Shown here in pieces: positions 1 through 7,702 of a stretch of 64,000 nt of DNA. The first letter of the stretch is position 1. The number at the start of each line of letters is the position of its first letter. Under the pieces are notes generated by a model. The model made no database searches and was not told where the DNA came from. It saw only the letters and a list, made by a program, of their open reading frames with translations. The DNA is taken from the NCBI RefSeq assembly GCF_900269665.1, contig NZ_LT985361.1, positions 5,438,163-5,502,162 of the forward strand, written 5' to 3'. Origin of the DNA: Nocardia suismassiliense. GTDB lineage: Bacteria; Actinomycetota; Actinomycetes; Mycobacteriales; Mycobacteriaceae. Both the position numbers and the translations under genes were made by a program.

Positions 1-27
1 GTCGCAGCCGCCGGCGGCCGAACGCCG

Positions 28-1728
28 GTGACCGAAACGCTGTCGCAGCTCCGGCTGCGGGAGCTGCTCGTCGAAGTCCAGGACCGGATCGCCCAGATCG
101 TCGACGTCCGCGACCGCATGGACCGGCTCATCGAGGCCATGCTGGTGATCACCGCCGGACTCGACCTCGACAACACCCTGCGCTCGATCGTGCACACCGC
201 CATCGAGTTGGTCGACGCGGGTTACGGCGCGCTCGGCGTCCGCGAAACCGACAAGGCGAGCTTGCAGCTGTCCGAGTTCGTCTACGAGGGCATCGATGAC
301 CGGACCCGGGTGATGATCGGCGATCTGCCGCGCGGCCACGGCGTGCTCGGCGTGCTGATCGAGCAGCCGAAACCCATTCGGCTGTCGAACCTTTCGGATC
401 ATCCGTCCTCGGTGGGGTTCCCCGCGCACCATCCGCCGATGAGCACCTTCCTCGGCGTCCCGGTCCAGGTCCGCGATGAGGTGTTCGGCAACCTCTACCT
501 CACCGAGAAGGCCGGCGGTCAAGAGTTCACCGAGGACGACGAGGTCGTCGTGCAGGCGCTCGCCGCGGCCGCGGGCATCGCCATCGAGAACGCCCGCCTC
601 TACGAGCAGTCCAGGCAGCGGCAGCAGTGGCTCGAAGCGACCCGCGATGTGGCCACCGAACTGCTGGCGGGCGGCGAACCGAACGAAGTGCTGACCCTGG
701 TCGCCGACCGCGCGCTGACGCTCACCGAGTCGTCGTGCACCTTCCTCGCGCTGCCCGAGGACCCGGACATTCCGCAGGACGAGGTGACCGAGTTGGTGGT
801 GGTCGCCGCCGCGGGCACCGGCGCGGAAAAGCTACTCGGACAACGGATCCCGGTCGACGAATCGCACTCCGGCGCCGCGTTCCGGGACGGACACACCGCC
901 GCGGTCGACCAGCTCGCCTACACCGACCTCTTCGACTCCACCGCCACTTTCGGTCCCGCCCTTGTCCTTCCGTTGCGCGCGGGCCAGTCGGTCATCGGCG
1001 TGCTCACCACCTTGCGGCCCACCGGTGCACCGCCACTGGACACCGCGGCCCAGTCGATGATGGCCGCCATCGCCGATCAGGCGGCCCTGGCCCTGCAACT
1101 GTCGGACAACCAACGCCAGCGCCGCGAACTCGACGTGCTCTCCGACCGCGACCGCATCGCCCGCGGCCTGCACGACCACGTCATCCAACGCCTCTTCGCC
1201 GTCGGCCTGTCCCTGCAAGGCACCGCGCAACGCGCCCGAGCACCCGAGGTCAAGTCCCGGCTCATCGAAACCATCGACGACGTGCAAGCGATCGTGCAGG
1301 ACATCCGCCACTCCATCTTCGACCTGCAGAGCAACACCGCCGCCGACTCCTCGAAGTACCGAAAACACTTGCACGGCATCATCGTCGACATGACCGCCGA
1401 CACCGGCCTGCGCACCACCGTGCGCCTGGCCGGCCCGGTCACCGTCCTCGCCCCACCCCTGTCCGACGATGTCGAAGCAGTCCTACGCGAAGCGGTCAGC
1501 AACGTCGTCCGGCACGCCTCCGCCACCACCGTCGCGGTCGAACTCAAAATCCGCGACGACGTCACCATCGAGGTCACCGACGACGGCGCCGGCGTCCGCG
1601 CCGACAACACCCGCCGCAGCGGCCTGGCCAACCTCGCCGCCCGCGCCGAACAAGCAGGCGGCACCTTCAGCATCGACAGCAAACCCGGCGGCGGCACCGT
1701 ACTGCGCTGGTCCGCACCGCTGCCCTAA
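28..1728 (+). CDS. DevS/DosT-type GAF-GAF sensor histidine kinase
   Basis: This is a cytosolic two-component sensor of 566 aa, close to the 578 aa of mycobacterial DevS. It has two GAF domains (about 50-190 and 220-355), a HisKA_3 dimerisation region with phospho-acceptor His382 in GLHDHVIQRLF, and a C-terminal HATPase (about 470-564). In GAF1 the GFPAHHPPM stretch aligns with the DevS heme-pocket segment, which makes His135 the likely proximal heme ligand. The family senses O2, NO and CO and phosphorylates the response regulator DevR/DosR; no response regulator lies inside the window, so it may be just upstream. Translation starts at a GTG 27 bases from the window edge, so a slightly longer form cannot be excluded. 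The family call is firm; heme binding is inferred from the motif. Confidence 0.9.
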   Translation: MTETLSQLRLRELLVEVQDRIAQIVDVRDRMDRLIEAMLVITAGLDLDNTLRSIVHTAIELVDAGYGALGVRETDKASLQLSEFVYEGIDDRTRVMIGDLPRGHGVLGVLIEQPKPIRLSNLSDHPSSVGFPAHHPPMSTFLGVPVQVRDEVFGNLYLTEKAGGQEFTEDDEVVVQALAAAAGIAIENARLYEQSRQRQQWLEATRDVATELLAGGEPNEVLTLVADRALTLTESSCTFLALPEDPDIPQDEVTELVVVAAAGTGAEKLLGQRIPVDESHSGAAFRDGHTAAVDQLAYTDLFDSTATFGPALVLPLRAGQSVIGVLTTLRPTGAPPLDTAAQSMMAAIADQAALALQLSDNQRQRRELDVLSDRDRIARGLHDHVIQRLFAVGLSLQGTAQRARAPEVKSRLIETIDDVQAIVQDIRHSIFDLQSNTAADSSKYRKHLHGIIVDMTADTGLRTTVRLAGPVTVLAPPLSDDVEAVLREAVSNVVRHASATTVAVELKIRDDVTIEVTDDGAGVRADNTRRSGLANLAARAEQAGGTFSIDSKPGGGTVLRWSAPLP

Positions 1729-1738
1729 GACCTCTCGA

Positions 1739-1753
1739 TTCGGGACCAACGCC
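1739..1753 (+). promoter_or_regulatory. DosR-box-like half site upstream of the stress protein gene
   Basis: TTCGGGACCAACGCC matches the left half of the published DosR consensus (TTSGGGACTWWAGTCCCSAA) over its first eight bases and then degenerates. It lies about 80-95 bases before the universal stress protein start and directly after the DevS-like kinase. USP genes are classic DosR targets, so the context fits, but the right half is weak. Confidence 0.45.
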
Positions 1754-1834
1754 AGCAGCGCCGGGACGTGCCGAATTCCTAACCTACGGGTACCGGAAAA
1801 CAACGGTTCCGAAGGCAGAGAGGCGCGAATTCAG

Positions 1835-2704
1835 ATGTCTACCAACAGCATCAATCCCCCGGTCGTGGTCGGCACCGACGGCTCGGCCACCGCCACCGAG
1901 GCGGTGCGCTGGGCCGCGCTCGACGCGGCCCGCCACGGCGCACCGCTGCACATCGTCTACGCCATCGGTGCGCCGATGGACTTCGGCCCCGGCCTCGCCT
2001 TCGATCAGTTCGACTACGACGCCTACCGGAAGGCCGGGGCCGCCGCGGTCGCCGCCGCGACCGAAACCGCAAGGGCCGCAGCCGAACCCATGCATCACCT
2101 CGACATCACCACGGTCGTGGCCGAGGCGCCGCCGATCCCGGTGCTGTGCGACCGCTCCAAGGATGCGCGACTGCTCGTCGTCGGCACCCGCGGGCTCGGC
2201 GCCTTCCGCCGCGGGCTGCTCGGCTCGGTGAGCACCTCGGTGGCGCGGCACGCGCACTGCCCGGTCGCGGTCATCCCCGAGGAGCCCGCGCCGAGCTCCC
2301 GCCGTCCCGTGGTGGTCGGCGTGGACGGCTCACCCAGCAGCGAACTGGCCCTCGATATCGCCTTCGACGAGGCCTCGCGCCGCCGGGTCACGCTGATCAC
2401 CGTCCTCACCTGGTCCGAATTCAATCGCTACATTCCCCGCCACGACATGCAGAAAGAGGCCGAGGAACTGCTCGCCGAAAACGTCGCGGGCTACGGCGAG
2501 AAGTACCCCGACGTGAAAGTCCTCCGGCTGGTCGCCGAAGCCCGGCCCGCCCAGCGGCTGCTCGAGACCGCCGAACAGGCGCAGCTGATCGTCGTCGGCA
2601 GCCACGGCCGCGGTGGTTTCGCGGGAATGACCCTCGGGTCGGTCAGCCAGGCCGTGCTGCACTGCGCCGACTGCCCCGTCATCATCGCCCGACCTGCCGG
2701 CTGA
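1835..2704 (+). CDS. Tandem-domain universal stress protein
   Basis: This is a cytosolic universal stress protein of 289 aa with two UspA domains. Domain 1 opens with VVVGTDGS and ends with the nucleotide-binding signature VVGTRGLGAFRRGLLGSVS. Domain 2 opens with VVVGVDGS and ends with VVGSHGRGGFAGMTLGSVS. Both keep the G-x2-G-x9-G-S/T ATP-binding pattern of the MJ0577 subgroup. Tandem USPs of this type belong to the hypoxia regulon in mycobacteria and relatives. The gene follows the DevS-like kinase by about 106 bases, with a DosR-like half site between them, so redox or hypoxia control is likely. The ATG is preceded by an AGAGAGG stretch. Its exact physiological role is unknown. Confidence 0.9.
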   Translation: MSTNSINPPVVVGTDGSATATEAVRWAALDAARHGAPLHIVYAIGAPMDFGPGLAFDQFDYDAYRKAGAAAVAAATETARAAAEPMHHLDITTVVAEAPPIPVLCDRSKDARLLVVGTRGLGAFRRGLLGSVSTSVARHAHCPVAVIPEEPAPSSRRPVVVGVDGSPSSELALDIAFDEASRRRVTLITVLTWSEFNRYIPRHDMQKEAEELLAENVAGYGEKYPDVKVLRLVAEARPAQRLLETAEQAQLIVVGSHGRGGFAGMTLGSVSQAVLHCADCPVIIARPAG

Positions 2705-2712
2705 ACAAGCGA

Positions 2713-2901
2713 CTACTCCGTCAGCGCAATGGCACCGGATGGGCAGAGGTCGACGGCCTCGCGGACTGCGGGGTCGTCGGCGGCGGCGGGATCGAGCACT
2801 TCGACGAGGCCGTCGTCGTCACCCTGGTCGAAGATGGCGGGGGCGGTGAGGGCGCACAGGCCTGCGCCGACGCAGACGGTTCGGTCGGCGGTTATTCGCA
2901 T
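2713..2901 (-). CDS. [3Fe-4S] ferredoxin, P450 redox partner
   Basis: This 62-aa protein has the Cys-x5-Cys...Cys-Pro spacing of actinobacterial single-cluster ferredoxins (CVGAGLC near residue 10 and DLCPSGA near residue 53); the missing fourth cysteine points to a [3Fe-4S] cluster. Such ferredoxins pass electrons to bacterial cytochromes P450. The gene begins 18 bases after the P450 stop on the same strand, behind an AGGAGA ribosome-binding site, as the last gene of the polyketide synthase operon. No ferredoxin reductase is in the window, so a chromosomal one must serve. The call is secure by size, motif and context. Confidence 0.92.
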   Translation of the reverse strand: MRITADRTVCVGAGLCALTAPAIFDQGDDDGLVEVLDPAAADDPAVREAVDLCPSGAIALTE

Positions 2902-2919
2902 GGGTCTCCTCTGCGCCGG

Positions 2920-4140
2920 TCACCAGGTGACCGGAAGTTCGTTGACGCCTTGGATTGTCGAGCCGGGCCGCAGGGTCAGTTGTTCCACGGGCACGGCCAG
3001 GCGCAAAGTCGGGATGCGTTCGAACAGTGCCGCGAGGGCTATCTCGAGTTCCAGCCGGGCCAGGTTCTGGCCGAGGCACTGGTGCACGCCGTAGCCGAAC
3101 GAGAGGTGGTGGCGGGCCGAGCGGTGCACGTCGAAGGTGTCCGGATCGGCGAAGACCGAACCGTCGCGGTTGGCGATGGCGTTGCTGACGAGCACGCCGT
3201 CGCCCGCCTTGATCAGGTGGCCGTCGATCTCGATGTCGGCCGTCGCGAATCGACCGCCGCCGACGTCGGCGATGGCCAGGTAGCGCAGCAGTTCCTCGAC
3301 CGCACCCGGAATGAGGCTGGGGTCGGCGCGCAAGGCAGCGTGCTGATCGGGATGGGCCAGCAGCGTGATCACCGACAGCGCGATCATCGATGCCGTCGTC
3401 TCGTGGCCCGCGACGAGCAGCAACATCGCGGTCGCGACCAGTTCACCCCGATCGATACCGCCGTGCGCCAGTTGATCTTCGGCCAGCGCGGACAGCAGCC
3501 CGGGACCCGGCTGGTTCTGCAACGTGGTGATCAGCCCGTCGAGGTAGGCCTCGACTTCCGCCCGCGCACCGATCGCCTCCGCCGCGGTGGTCCCCTGCAC
3601 GATCCGCCTGCTCGCGTCCTGGAACAGTTCGTGGTCCGCGTACGGCACCCCGAGCAGTCGGCAGATCACCAGCGACGGCACCGGCAGCGCGAACCGGCTG
3701 ACCAGATCGGCGGGCGGTCCCGCGGCGAGCAGGTCATCGAGGCAGCCGTGCACGATGCGCTCGATGTCGGCCCGCATGCCCTTGATCCGCTTCACGGTGA
3801 ACTCGCTGATCAGCATCCGCCGCTTGACGGTGTGTTCGGGCGGGTCGAGGGAGATGAACACCCGCGGGCCGTTCCGGAACATCCGGAAGCGGGGCGACAC
3901 CGCGGGAAAGTTCGGATGCGACCGATCCGAGGACAATCGAGGGTCGGCGAGCAGCGCGCGGGCGGTCTCGTGCTTGGTGACCACCCAGGCCGGGCGACCG
4001 TCGAAGAGGGTCACCCGGCGCAGCGAGTCGTCGCCGTCCCGGAGCCGGGAATACTGCTCGGGTAGCTGATAAGGACAGGTCCGGTCGCTCGGAAAGGCCG
4101 GAGCTTGATCGGTTCGGGGCGGCGCAACAGTGTCGGACAT
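2920..4140 (-). CDS. Cytochrome P450 monooxygenase (tailoring oxygenase)
   Basis: This soluble bacterial P450 has 406 aa. The I-helix oxygen-activation motif AGHETTAS lies near residues 244-251, the E-x-x-R pair is in EELLR, and the heme-thiolate loop FGYGVHQCLG places the ligand at Cys355. The sequence resembles actinobacterial CYP105/CYP107-type enzymes that hydroxylate or couple secondary metabolites. Translation is set at the ATG before SDTVAPP, which follows GAGGGGA; an in-frame upstream extension has no such site. The gene is in the polyketide operon between flavin reductase and ferredoxin. The aromatic polyketide is the probable substrate, but the position oxidised cannot be read from sequence. 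Confidence 0.93.
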   Translation of the reverse strand: MSDTVAPPRTDQAPAFPSDRTCPYQLPEQYSRLRDGDDSLRRVTLFDGRPAWVVTKHETARALLADPRLSSDRSHPNFPAVSPRFRMFRNGPRVFISLDPPEHTVKRRMLISEFTVKRIKGMRADIERIVHGCLDDLLAAGPPADLVSRFALPVPSLVICRLLGVPYADHELFQDASRRIVQGTTAAEAIGARAEVEAYLDGLITTLQNQPGPGLLSALAEDQLAHGGIDRGELVATAMLLLVAGHETTASMIALSVITLLAHPDQHAALRADPSLIPGAVEELLRYLAIADVGGGRFATADIEIDGHLIKAGDGVLVSNAIANRDGSVFADPDTFDVHRSARHHLSFGYGVHQCLGQNLARLELEIALAALFERIPTLRLAVPVEQLTLRPGSTIQGVNELPVTW

Positions 4141-4172
4141 CGTTCCCCTCGAGCTCGTAAGATGCTCTTGCG

Positions 4173-4189
4173 TACTCTCTTTGAGAGTA
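4173..4189. promoter_or_regulatory. Perfect 17-bp palindrome upstream of the P450
   Basis: TACTCTC-TTT-GAGAGTA is a perfect 7-bp inverted repeat with a 3-bp spacer. It lies 33 bases upstream of the P450 start, in the 89-base gap after the flavin reductase gene, inside an otherwise tightly packed operon. Size and symmetry fit a TetR, PadR or HxlR dimer site; the cognate protein is not identified. Confidence 0.5.
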
Positions 4190-4229
4190 GAACGACTTAC
4201 CCGGCCACGCAGCTGAACGACCGCCCGTG

Positions 4230-4712
4230 CTACACCAAGGCGGCGAACCTGCGGTCGCAGTAGACGGCCGGTGGTAGCTCGCTCGGGGCGCAAAGCTGTT
4301 CCACCGCACCGACCATGATCAGGTGATCACCGGCCGGTCGCCGGTCGTGCACGGTGCACTCCAGCGCCGCAACGCAGTCGGCGACCACCAGCCCGCCGCG
4401 CGCGGTCGGCACGAATCCGCCCGCACCGAACTTGTCGCCGTTCTTGCTCGCGAACCGGCTCGCGAGGGCACCCTGGCCGGTGGCCAGGATGCTTACCGCG
4501 AACCGGTCGGCGTGCGCGAAGACGGGATAGCAGTTCGCTTTCCGCGCCAGGCAGACGAGCACGAGCGGCGGCTGTGCGGAGACCGAACAGAACGAGCTGG
4601 CCGTGAAGCCGACCGGCCGGGGCCCGTCGGTCGTGGTGACGATCGTGACGCCACTCGGAAAGCGCGCCATCACCTCGCGAAAGAGCACGGCCGTATCGGC
4701 GGTGGCAGGCAT
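4230..4712 (-). CDS. Flavin reductase (HpaC/ActVB family)
   Basis: This 160-aa protein matches the flavin reductase-like FMN-binding domain family, with FPSGVTIVTT, VGFTASSFCSVSAQPPL and a C-terminal DHLIMVGAVE segment. Family members use NAD(P)H to make free reduced FMN for a partner monooxygenase. The natural partner here is the acyl-CoA-dehydrogenase-fold hydroxylase at 13299-14465, giving a two-component system like ActVA-ORF5/ActVB of actinorhodin biosynthesis. The gene starts 12 bases after the ACP stop codon in the same operon. The BBE oxidase and the BVMOs carry their own flavin and would not need it. Confidence 0.9.
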   Translation of the reverse strand: MPATADTAVLFREVMARFPSGVTIVTTTDGPRPVGFTASSFCSVSAQPPLVLVCLARKANCYPVFAHADRFAVSILATGQGALASRFASKNGDKFGAGGFVPTARGGLVVADCVAALECTVHDRRPAGDHLIMVGAVEQLCAPSELPPAVYCDRRFAALV

Positions 4713-4724
4713 GAAGACTGCCGC

Positions 4725-4985
4725 CTACGCCGCATCCGAGGCGGCCTCGTTGACGAGTGCGATGAACTCACTCGGCGTGCGCAGCTCGATGAGCCGATCG
4801 TCGGGCAGGCCGACACCGAACTCCCGCTCGATCCGGGCCGCGGACTCCATCAGCGCCAGCGATTCGTAGCCGAGGTCTTCGAAGAGGGTGTCCGCGAATT
4901 CGGTGTCGGACACCGGCCGATCCGGTTCGCCCGCGCTGGCGATCAGGATGCGTCGCAGGTCGTCGATGGTCATGATCTTGCGCAT
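4725..4985 (-). CDS. Type II polyketide acyl carrier protein
   Basis: This is an 86-aa carrier protein with the type II PKS signature LGYESLAL; Ser42 is the expected phosphopantetheine site. It shuttles the growing poly-beta-ketone between ketosynthase and cyclases. The chosen ATG has an AGGAGA five bases upstream and overlaps the end of the chain-length-factor gene by 16 bases. A second ATG four codons in would give an exact ATGA overlap and an 82-aa protein. No phosphopantetheinyl transferase is encoded in the window, so a chromosomal one must activate it. Gene order KS-CLF-ACP is the standard minimal-PKS arrangement. Confidence 0.95.
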   Translation of the reverse strand: MRKIMTIDDLRRILIASAGEPDRPVSDTEFADTLFEDLGYESLALMESAARIEREFGVGLPDDRLIELRTPSEFIALVNEAASDAA

Positions 4986-6262
4986 GATGTCTCCTCTGAG
5001 TGTGTTCGGTGTTCGGACACGGCGGGACGGGCGGGCCAGCCGCTCGCCTGCCGTACGACCACGGCCGAGTTGAAACCCCACAGGCCGCGGGCGAGTACTA
5101 GTGCGGTCGAGACCCGAGCCGGGCGCGGCGTCTGCCGCACCAGATCGAGCTGGTAGTCGTCGGGCACGTCGTGCGTGCCCGTCGTATGCGGGAGCACGCC
5201 GTCCCGGATGGCGAGCAGCGCCGCGGCGACATCGAGCGGTCCACCGCCCGAATACAGCCGTCCGGTCAGTGTTTTCGGCGCCGTCACCGGCACCCCGTGT
5301 GGGCCGAAGATGTTGCCGATGGCCGTTGCCTCGGCACGGTCGGCATCCGGCAGAGCCACTGCGTCGGCGAAAACAACGTCCACCTCGGCGGGCGTGATAC
5401 CCGCGTCGGCGAGCGCCAACTCGGCGGCGCGTTGCAGGCCGGGCGGCCGCGGCGAACCGGGCGGCGGATCGAAAGTCGATGCATACCCGGCGATCTCGCC
5501 GTACACGTGGCTCGCGCCACGAGCCCTGGCCGCATCGGGATCCTCCAGCATCAGGATGGCTCCACCCTCCCCTGGTACGAAACCCTGTGCTGCGCAATCG
5601 AATGGCAGATACGCACGTGCCGGATCGGCCGCGTCGCTGAGACGCCCGCCGGCGATCTGGGAAACCCAGCCCCAGGGATCGAGCGCCGAGTCGACGCCGC
5701 CGGTCACCACGCACGGCGTGCCGCGCCGGATGGTGCGCCGTGCGTGCCCGATGGCGTCGAGCCCGCCGGCCTGCTCCGCGACCAGGGCGCTGCTCGCGCC
5801 GCGCATCCCGTTGCGGATCGAGATCTGCCCGGTGTTGACCGCGTAGAACCACGCGAACGACTCGTAGACGCTCACCGTCTGCGGACCCTGCGACCACAGC
5901 TTCTGGAACTCACGGTGCGTGAATTCGAAACCGCCGCAAGCGTTTGCGGTGACCACGCCCATGTCGTAGTCGACCAGTTCATCGGACTTCAGCTCGGCGT
6001 CCGCGAGCGCCCAGTCGGCCGCGACGAGCGCCAGCCGGGTCGAGATGTCGGTTTGCGGCAGCAACCGGTCGGGCAGGTGATCCGCGGCGTCGAAGCCGGT
6101 GATCTCACCCGCCAGTTGCACCGGATAGCGCGATACGTCGAACCGGGTCAGCCGATCGATGCCGCTGACGCCATGCAATGTCGCGTCCCAGAACTGTTCG
6201 AGCCCAAGCCCGTTCGGCGCGACCACGCCGATGCCCGTCACGACGGGGTTGCCGGTGATCAT
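4970..6262 (-). CDS. Chain-length factor (ketosynthase beta subunit)
   Basis: This 430-aa protein has the thiolase fold of a ketosynthase, but the active-site Cys is replaced by glutamine (Gln164 in LVAEQAGGLDA), which is diagnostic of a chain-length factor. CLF pairs with ketosynthase alpha, primes by malonyl decarboxylation and sets chain length. Its start overlaps the ketosynthase stop by 4 bp (ATGA), so the two subunits are translationally coupled. Chain length cannot be assigned safely from these residues by eye. Confidence 0.95.
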   Translation of the reverse strand: MITGNPVVTGIGVVAPNGLGLEQFWDATLHGVSGIDRLTRFDVSRYPVQLAGEITGFDAADHLPDRLLPQTDISTRLALVAADWALADAELKSDELVDYDMGVVTANACGGFEFTHREFQKLWSQGPQTVSVYESFAWFYAVNTGQISIRNGMRGASSALVAEQAGGLDAIGHARRTIRRGTPCVVTGGVDSALDPWGWVSQIAGGRLSDAADPARAYLPFDCAAQGFVPGEGGAILMLEDPDAARARGASHVYGEIAGYASTFDPPPGSPRPPGLQRAAELALADAGITPAEVDVVFADAVALPDADRAEATAIGNIFGPHGVPVTAPKTLTGRLYSGGGPLDVAAALLAIRDGVLPHTTGTHDVPDDYQLDLVRQTPRPARVSTALVLARGLWGFNSAVVVRQASGWPARPAVSEHRTHSEETSCARS

Positions 6263-7527
6263 CGAGTCGTTCCTTCCGGGCGGCGCAGCACCATCGCGCT
6301 CTGGAATCCGCCGAACCCGCTGCCCACCGTGAGCACGGTCCGCACGTCGAGTTCGCGCGCGACGCGCGGCACGTAGTCGAGGTCGCATTCGGGATCGGCC
6401 TCGTGCAGGTTCGCCGTGGGCGGCACCACCCCGTACTCGAGGGCGAGCGCGGACGCGGCGATCTCCACCGAACCGATCGCACCCAGCGAATGCCCGACCA
6501 TGGACTTGATCGAGCTGATCGGCGTCCGATAGGCGTGCTCGCCCAGCGCGCGTTTCACGGCCGCCGTCTCGTGCCGGTCGTTCTGTTTGGTGCCGGAGCC
6601 GTGCGCGTTGATGTAGTCGATGGCGGTGCCGTCGATCTGCGCCTCGTCCAAGGCGGCCCGGATGGCCTCCGCCATCTCGCGACCGTCGGTCTTCAGCCCG
6701 GTCATGTGGTAGGCGTTGCACCGGCTGGCGTACCCGCTGATCTCGGCATAGATGTGCGCGCCGCGGCGCCGCGCGTGCTCGTAGCGCTCCAGCACGAACA
6801 TCGCCGCGCCCTCCGCCAGCACGAAACCGTTACGGGAGCGGTCGAATGGCCGCGATGCGTGCTCGGGATCGTCGTTGTTGGTCGTCGTCGCCTTGATCGC
6901 GTCGAAGCACGCCACCACGATCGGCGTGATCGGCGTGTCCGTGGCGCCGGCGAGCATGACGTCGGCGCTGCCCTCCCGGATCAACTGGCAGGCATGACCC
7001 ACCGAGTCCAGCCCGGAGGTGCATCCGTTGGAGACCAACGACACCGGCCCCTCGGCCCCGACCGTCCAGGCCACCTCCGCGGGCATGACGCTGGGCGCCA
7101 GGTAGTCGAACATGTGCGGGGACAGCCACTCGTAGTCGACCAGCCAGTTCCGGCCGGAGTCGGACAGCACGAGATACTCGCGCTCCAGGCTGGTCGCCGC
7201 GGCGACCGCGCTGCCGAGGGTGACGCCGACCCGATGCGGGTCGATCGACTCGAAGTTCAGCCCGCTGGCCGCCACCGCGTCGCGCGCACACACCGTCGCG
7301 AACTGGGTGGCCCGGTCCATCCGGCGAATCTCGCGCTGGCTCAGGCCTTCCCACACCGGATCGAAATCCGCCTCGCCGGCGACCCGAGAGCGGTAGGGCG
7401 ACGGGTCGAAGAACGAAATTCGCCGGGTCGCCGTGCGGCCTTCGGTCAGCAGGTTCCAGAATTCCTTGATGCCGTTGCCGCCAGGGGCACGCACCCCTAT
7501 TCCGGTAATCACCACGCGGGGCGTCAT
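6259..7527 (-). CDS. Type II PKS ketosynthase alpha subunit
   Basis: This 422-aa protein is the condensing subunit of an aromatic polyketide synthase. The nucleophile is Cys169 in SNGCTSGLDSVGHA; the two catalytic histidines lie in INAHGSGTKQND and SMVGHSLGAIGS. Length and motifs fit KS-alpha of type II PKS rather than fatty-acid FabF, and the adjoining Gln-for-Cys CLF and ACP settle the point. The ATG has no good ribosome-binding site of its own; instead it overlaps the stop of a 16-codon leader by 4 bp (7524-7574). The operon continues leftward through ferredoxin. Direct 11-bp repeats upstream (7622-7659) suggest control by the cluster SARP. Confidence 0.96.
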   Translation of the reverse strand: MTPRVVITGIGVRAPGGNGIKEFWNLLTEGRTATRRISFFDPSPYRSRVAGEADFDPVWEGLSQREIRRMDRATQFATVCARDAVAASGLNFESIDPHRVGVTLGSAVAAATSLEREYLVLSDSGRNWLVDYEWLSPHMFDYLAPSVMPAEVAWTVGAEGPVSLVSNGCTSGLDSVGHACQLIREGSADVMLAGATDTPITPIVVACFDAIKATTTNNDDPEHASRPFDRSRNGFVLAEGAAMFVLERYEHARRRGAHIYAEISGYASRCNAYHMTGLKTDGREMAEAIRAALDEAQIDGTAIDYINAHGSGTKQNDRHETAAVKRALGEHAYRTPISSIKSMVGHSLGAIGSVEIAASALALEYGVVPPTANLHEADPECDLDYVPRVARELDVRTVLTVGSGFGGFQSAMVLRRPEGTTR

Positions 7528-7574
7528 CGCACGGAACCAACGGGCTCGGTGATCATGGTCATCTTGCTCAACAC
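7524..7574 (-). CDS. Possible 16-codon leader peptide coupled to the ketosynthase
   Basis: A short frame reading VLSKMTMITEPVGSVR ends in TGA overlapping the ketosynthase ATG as ATGA. A GGAGAGAGG stretch lies just upstream, best spaced for the TTG second codon. The ketosynthase ATG lacks its own Shine-Dalgarno, so ribosomes may arrive by reading through this leader. It is not similar to any family I know, and it could simply be 5' untranslated sequence. Confidence 0.35.
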   Translation of the reverse strand: MLSKMTMITEPVGSVR

Positions 7575-7621
7575 GACCTCTCTCCAGGGTTGATGTCTGG
7601 AGTAATGCTGAGTGGCTCGGC

Positions 7622-7659
7622 TCGAGTCCTGGTCGAGCACAGCTCGGTCGCGGCTCGGT
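7622..7659. promoter_or_regulatory. SARP-type direct-repeat array, four units at 11-bp steps
   Basis: TCGAG at 7622 and 7633, then TCGGT at 7644 and 7655, recur at exactly 11-bp intervals. SARP activators such as ActII-ORF4 bind direct repeats spaced 11 or 22 bp, one face of the helix, close to the -10 of their promoters. The array lies in the divergent region between the ketosynthase operon and the LuxR gene and could serve either. The two left units also form an inverted repeat (7620-7638) because TCGA is self-complementary. Confidence 0.6.
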
Positions 7660-7702
7660 GATACCGGCGACACCTGTGGCCGAGCGACGTATTCTCGGGC
7701 CT

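Noticed and set aside
627..2231. Long rightward open frame of over 500 codons across the kinase and USP genes
   Set aside because: It is Arg/Pro/His-rich and lies in a second frame of the recognisable kinase and stress protein genes; it is a GC-driven shadow.
2146..4065. Rightward 639-codon frame opposite the P450 gene
   Set aside because: It has no domain, covers parts of three clear genes, and its composition is that of an antisense frame in GC-rich DNA.
6259..7527. Ketosynthase considered as housekeeping FabF
   Set aside because: The adjacent Gln-for-Cys chain-length factor, ACP and cyclases and the 422-aa length identify a type II PKS subunit.
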